NCBI GenBank assembly: GCA_020850735.1
Contig: JADZEE010000091.1
Location: forward strand, 62,001 to 126,000
Reading direction: 5' to 3'
DNA: 64,000 bases
Source of the DNA: Gammaproteobacteria bacterium
GTDB taxonomy: Bacteria > Pseudomonadota > Gammaproteobacteria > JADZEE01
The stretch's first letter is position 1, and each line of letters opens with the position of its first letter. Under the pieces are notes generated by a model, which did no database searches, had not been told where the DNA came from, and saw nothing but the letters and a program-made list of their open reading frames with translations. The translations under genes and the position numbers were made by a program. Shown here piece after piece: positions 58,102 through 64,000 of the stretch.

Positions 58102-58979
58102 GATCGGACGTGCACCCCCGGCATGCGCTTGAGCTTGGCCCGCTGCGGCTCCTCGATGGCCAGGATGGAGTGCTCTTTGTAGGTGAGCGAGCTGGCGACG
58201 GCGCGTACGTCCCGCACCAGCTTGCGCAGCCCGTCGGGCTCGAGCGACGCGGCGTGATCGGTGCCCTTCCAGGTACGGTCCAGTGTGAAGTGGCGCTCGA
58301 CCCAGGTCGCTCCGAGCGTGACCGCGGCGACGTCCACGGCGATGCCGAGGTGATGGCCCGAAAAGGCGATTTCCTTCACCCGCGTGCCGTAGCGCTCGGT
58401 GAGCCTGCGGATCTCGAGCAGACATACCTGCTCGAACGGCACCGGGTAGCCCGAGGTGCAGGCGTACAGCACGGTCCGGCCGGCCGCACCCGCATTCTCG
58501 AGGAAGGCGACGATGTCCTCCTCTTCCTCCGGCGTCGTCATGCCCACGGAAATGTGGATGTCGCCGCGATACTCGCGCGCGAGCAACCCCAGCAGATCGA
58601 AGTTCAGGTTGCACGCCGACGGCACCTTGAGGTAATCCGGTTCGAGCGCCGCCATCTGCGCCGCCGACGTCGGATCCCAGACCGAAGTCGAATAACCGAT
58701 CCCGTGCGTACGGCACACCTCGAGGAGCTCGCGGTGCTGCTCCGGCGAGAATTCCAGGAATTCGCGGTGCTCGCCGTAGCTGCGCCCGTAGCTGTTGGCG
58801 GGGTTGGGATGCGGCGCGTCGTACTCCTCGGCGGTGAGCAGTTCGCGGTTGCAGCGCTTCTGGAACTTGACGTAATCGGCGCCCGCGAACCGCGCCGCGA
58901 CCTCGATCATGCGACGCGCGATGTCCATGTCGCCCTTGTGGTTGCACCCGATCTCGGCGACGACTCTGGGTATGTGCAT
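58083..58979 (-). CDS. N-acetylneuraminate/KDN synthase-like protein lacking the SAF domain
   Basis: A 298-residue NeuB-family TIM barrel, condensing phosphoenolpyruvate with a mannose- or ManNAc-type aldose. It has [10 protein letters not shown] at about 9-18, VKFQKR near residue 38, [11 protein letters not shown] around 150 and [20 protein letters not shown] around 240. Full NeuB proteins are about 340-350 residues with a C-terminal antifreeze-like SAF domain; here the chain stops right after the barrel. Missing SAF domains also occur in some phosphosugar-using synthases, which fits the fused phosphatase next door. The gene precedes and overlaps the NeuA-HAD gene by 19 bases. Confidence 0.88.
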   Translation of the reverse strand: MHIPRVVAEIGCNHKGDMDIARRMIEVAARFAGADYVKFQKRCNRELLTAEEYDAPHPNPANSYGRSYGEHREFLEFSPEQHRELLEVCRTHGIGYSTSVWDPTSAAQMAALEPDYLKVPSACNLNFDLLGLLAREYRGDIHISVGMTTPEEEEDIVAFLENAGAAGRTVLYACTSGYPVPFEQVCLLEIRRLTERYGTRVKEIAFSGHHLGIAVDVAAVTLGATWVERHFTLDRTWKGTDHAASLEPDGLRKLVRDVRAVASSLTYKEHSILAIEEPQRAKLKRMPGVHVRSCSGWP

Positions 58980-59260
58980 TGCGCTCGGCCTCCGCGTGCT
59001 GCTTCGCTGGTGGTGAATTCATGCCGCGCCGGTGTTCGGCGGGACACCCGTGGGCGCCGGGGATGGGGCCCCGCCCGCGCCCCCCATCCTCGCAGCCGCT
59101 TGACTCGAGAAGGCGCGCGCGGATTATAGCCTGCCGCAGCGCTGGCGGCGCTGGCCGGGCCGGCCGAGCGCCGCGCCGACGCCCGCTTTGGCGGCCTCCT
59201 GCGCGCTCCTATAAGATACCGGGTTTTACCCCACTCCAGGACCAGGCCCAGCCGCTGACG

Positions 59261-63001
<3,741 letters not shown>

Positions 63002-63138
63002 GCGGCGCCACACCACGCCCCGGCGCGACGAGACCAGCGCCGACGGATAACGATCGATGCGGCAACGGCGATACTGCGGCCGGATCCACGCGGCCGGCTG
63101 GCGGCTCGTGTTGCCGGGCTGCCCGCCGGCGCCGGCAC

Positions 63139-63792
63139 CTAAGGTGCGGTCGCGAACTCGACGTTTTTCTGCGCCAGGCGCGCAATGAGACCGTCGACGC
63201 CGAGCTGCTGGATCTGGGAGGAGAAGCTCGATCGGTAGCTGGTCACCATGCTGATACCGGCGACGGCGACGTCGATGACCTGCCAGCGGCCACCCTCCCA
63301 GTACATGCGGTAGCCGATATCCACATCGCTGCCGTCGGGGCGCCGCAGCTTGGACGGGATCTCGATGATCTTCGAGCCGGGCCGCACCCGCACGCCGCCG
63401 AAGGTGACGGGTTCGTCCGGCACGTCGTTGCTCTGCAGCCAATCGGCGAGCGCGGCCGTGTAGAAGCGCACGACGAAGTTGCGGAACTCGCCAGTGAACT
63501 GCGCCCGCTGGGCGTCACTGGCGGTGCGCCAGTGCTTGGCGAGCACGAGCTGAGACACACGCTGGAAATCGACGTGCGGAATGAGCAGGCGTTCGACGAT
63601 GGCGCGCAGCCGCGCTTCGTCGGCCTGTTCGGCCTGGGCTTTTACCTCGCCCAGCATGTCGGTACTGACCTGGCGCAGCAGGATCTGGGCGTCTTCAGGA
63701 TTGCCGGCGGCCGCAGCCGTCGCACGACCGGCCGACACGGCGACAAGGACCGCCGCCAGCAACGAAAACAAAGGCCATCGTCGCAGGATCAT
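63139..63792 (-). CDS. mlaC: MlaC-like periplasmic phospholipid-binding protein
   Basis: A 217-residue MlaC-family protein that shuttles phospholipids between outer-membrane MlaA and inner-membrane MlaFEDB. It has a signal peptide (about 1-26) and the typical helical core, including VERLLIPHVDFQRVSQLVLAK and FTGEFRNFVVRFYTAAL, then the strand-rich C-terminus with YRMYWEGGRWQVIDV. The ATG at 63792 gives the compact signal peptide; the 17 extra codons upstream look spurious. It is probably the first visible member of an mla cluster continuing outside the window, or an isolated paralogue. Confidence 0.88.
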   Translation of the reverse strand: MILRRWPLFSLLAAVLVAVSAGRATAAAAGNPEDAQILLRQVSTDMLGEVKAQAEQADEARLRAIVERLLIPHVDFQRVSQLVLAKHWRTASDAQRAQFTGEFRNFVVRFYTAALADWLQSNDVPDEPVTFGGVRVRPGSKIIEIPSKLRRPDGSDVDIGYRMYWEGGRWQVIDVAVAGISMVTSYRSSFSSQIQQLGVDGLIARLAQKNVEFATAP

Positions 63793-64000
63793 CACTTCAG
63801 TCTCCCGTGGCATGCGCCACCCGGGGGCGCCAGCTGCCCCCAATCGGCCGCGCAGTATATAGCAAGCGCTGCAGCGCGCCAGTGGCGCCGGTCGCGAAAC
63901 GCCACTGACTCGTTCGACCCCCGGCCGGCGGGCTTCGTTCCCCTCCCGGCGTGCTTGCGTCCTCCCGGCGGCGGGTGTTTGACTGGCGCCTTACCCGCGC

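Noticed and set aside
58980..59260. Possible SAH or cobalamin riboswitch in front of metH
   Set aside because: None of the conserved blocks (B12 box, CCCCGCAACGGT, or SAH core) is present in the 280 bases upstream.

Overview
This window is a high-GC chromosomal segment from a gammaproteobacterium. The evidence is the gene orders rpoE-rseA-rseB-degQ next to lepA and ligA-zipA-smc, the pairing dksA-gluQ, and single genes such as cmoA, ettA, lptF and zipA. The free-living, aerobic and probably environmental lifestyle, together with a PEP-CTERM/XrtA-type lipoprotein, suggests a Chromatiales-like or related lineage. The genus cannot be named from the sequence alone. Most of the window is ordinary core genome with tightly packed, often overlapping genes.

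Layout. 1-5.2 kb (minus): envelope-stress operon rpoE, rseA, rseB, degQ, a glutaredoxin-like gene, then lepA, with a sigma-E-like autoregulatory promoter at 5210-5236. 5.3-8.9 kb (plus): nadB, an SDR protein and a diguanylate cyclase. 8.9-15.3 kb (minus): smc, zipA, ligA. 15.5-18.5 kb (plus): queF, cysZ, dksA with a histone-H1-like N-terminal tail, gluQ. 18.5-21.8 kb (minus): DAHP synthase and acs, separated by a cluster of short inverted repeats. A secreted retropepsin-like protease (plus) follows.

22.7-33.5 kb (minus) is a cobalamin-centred run. One B12 riboswitch precedes btuF-btuC-btuD. A second precedes btuB, the PduO-type adenosyltransferase gene, an esterase gene and glcD-glcE-glcF. 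The B12-dependent methionine synthase metH lies at 59-63 kb. 33.8-36.6 kb (plus) encodes a large TPR lipoprotein, PrsT.

36.6-41.0 kb is the accessory region. It holds a lower-GC Rhs remnant whose C-terminus looks like an L,D-transpeptidase-type toxin, followed by a probable periplasmic immunity gene and traces of an older cassette. Two directly repeated, internally deleted REP-transposase relics flank a p-cresol-methylhydroxylase-like module (flavoprotein, cytochrome c, Tat-exported protein).

41-51.9 kb: SulP transporter, ettA, DUF1015 protein, arfB, M48 protease plus lemA, lptF, an isoprenylcysteine-methyltransferase-like gene, and cmoA. 52.1-56.9 kb (plus): an ArnC-like glycosyltransferase, a LAB_N membrane protein, an ArnT-like transferase and a PmrAB/QseBC-like two-component system. 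A PmrA-box-like direct repeat lies at 51979-51995. 56.9-59.0 kb (minus): a sialic/ulosonic acid pair, NeuB-like synthase and a NeuA-HAD phosphatase fusion. metH and an MlaC-like gene close the window.
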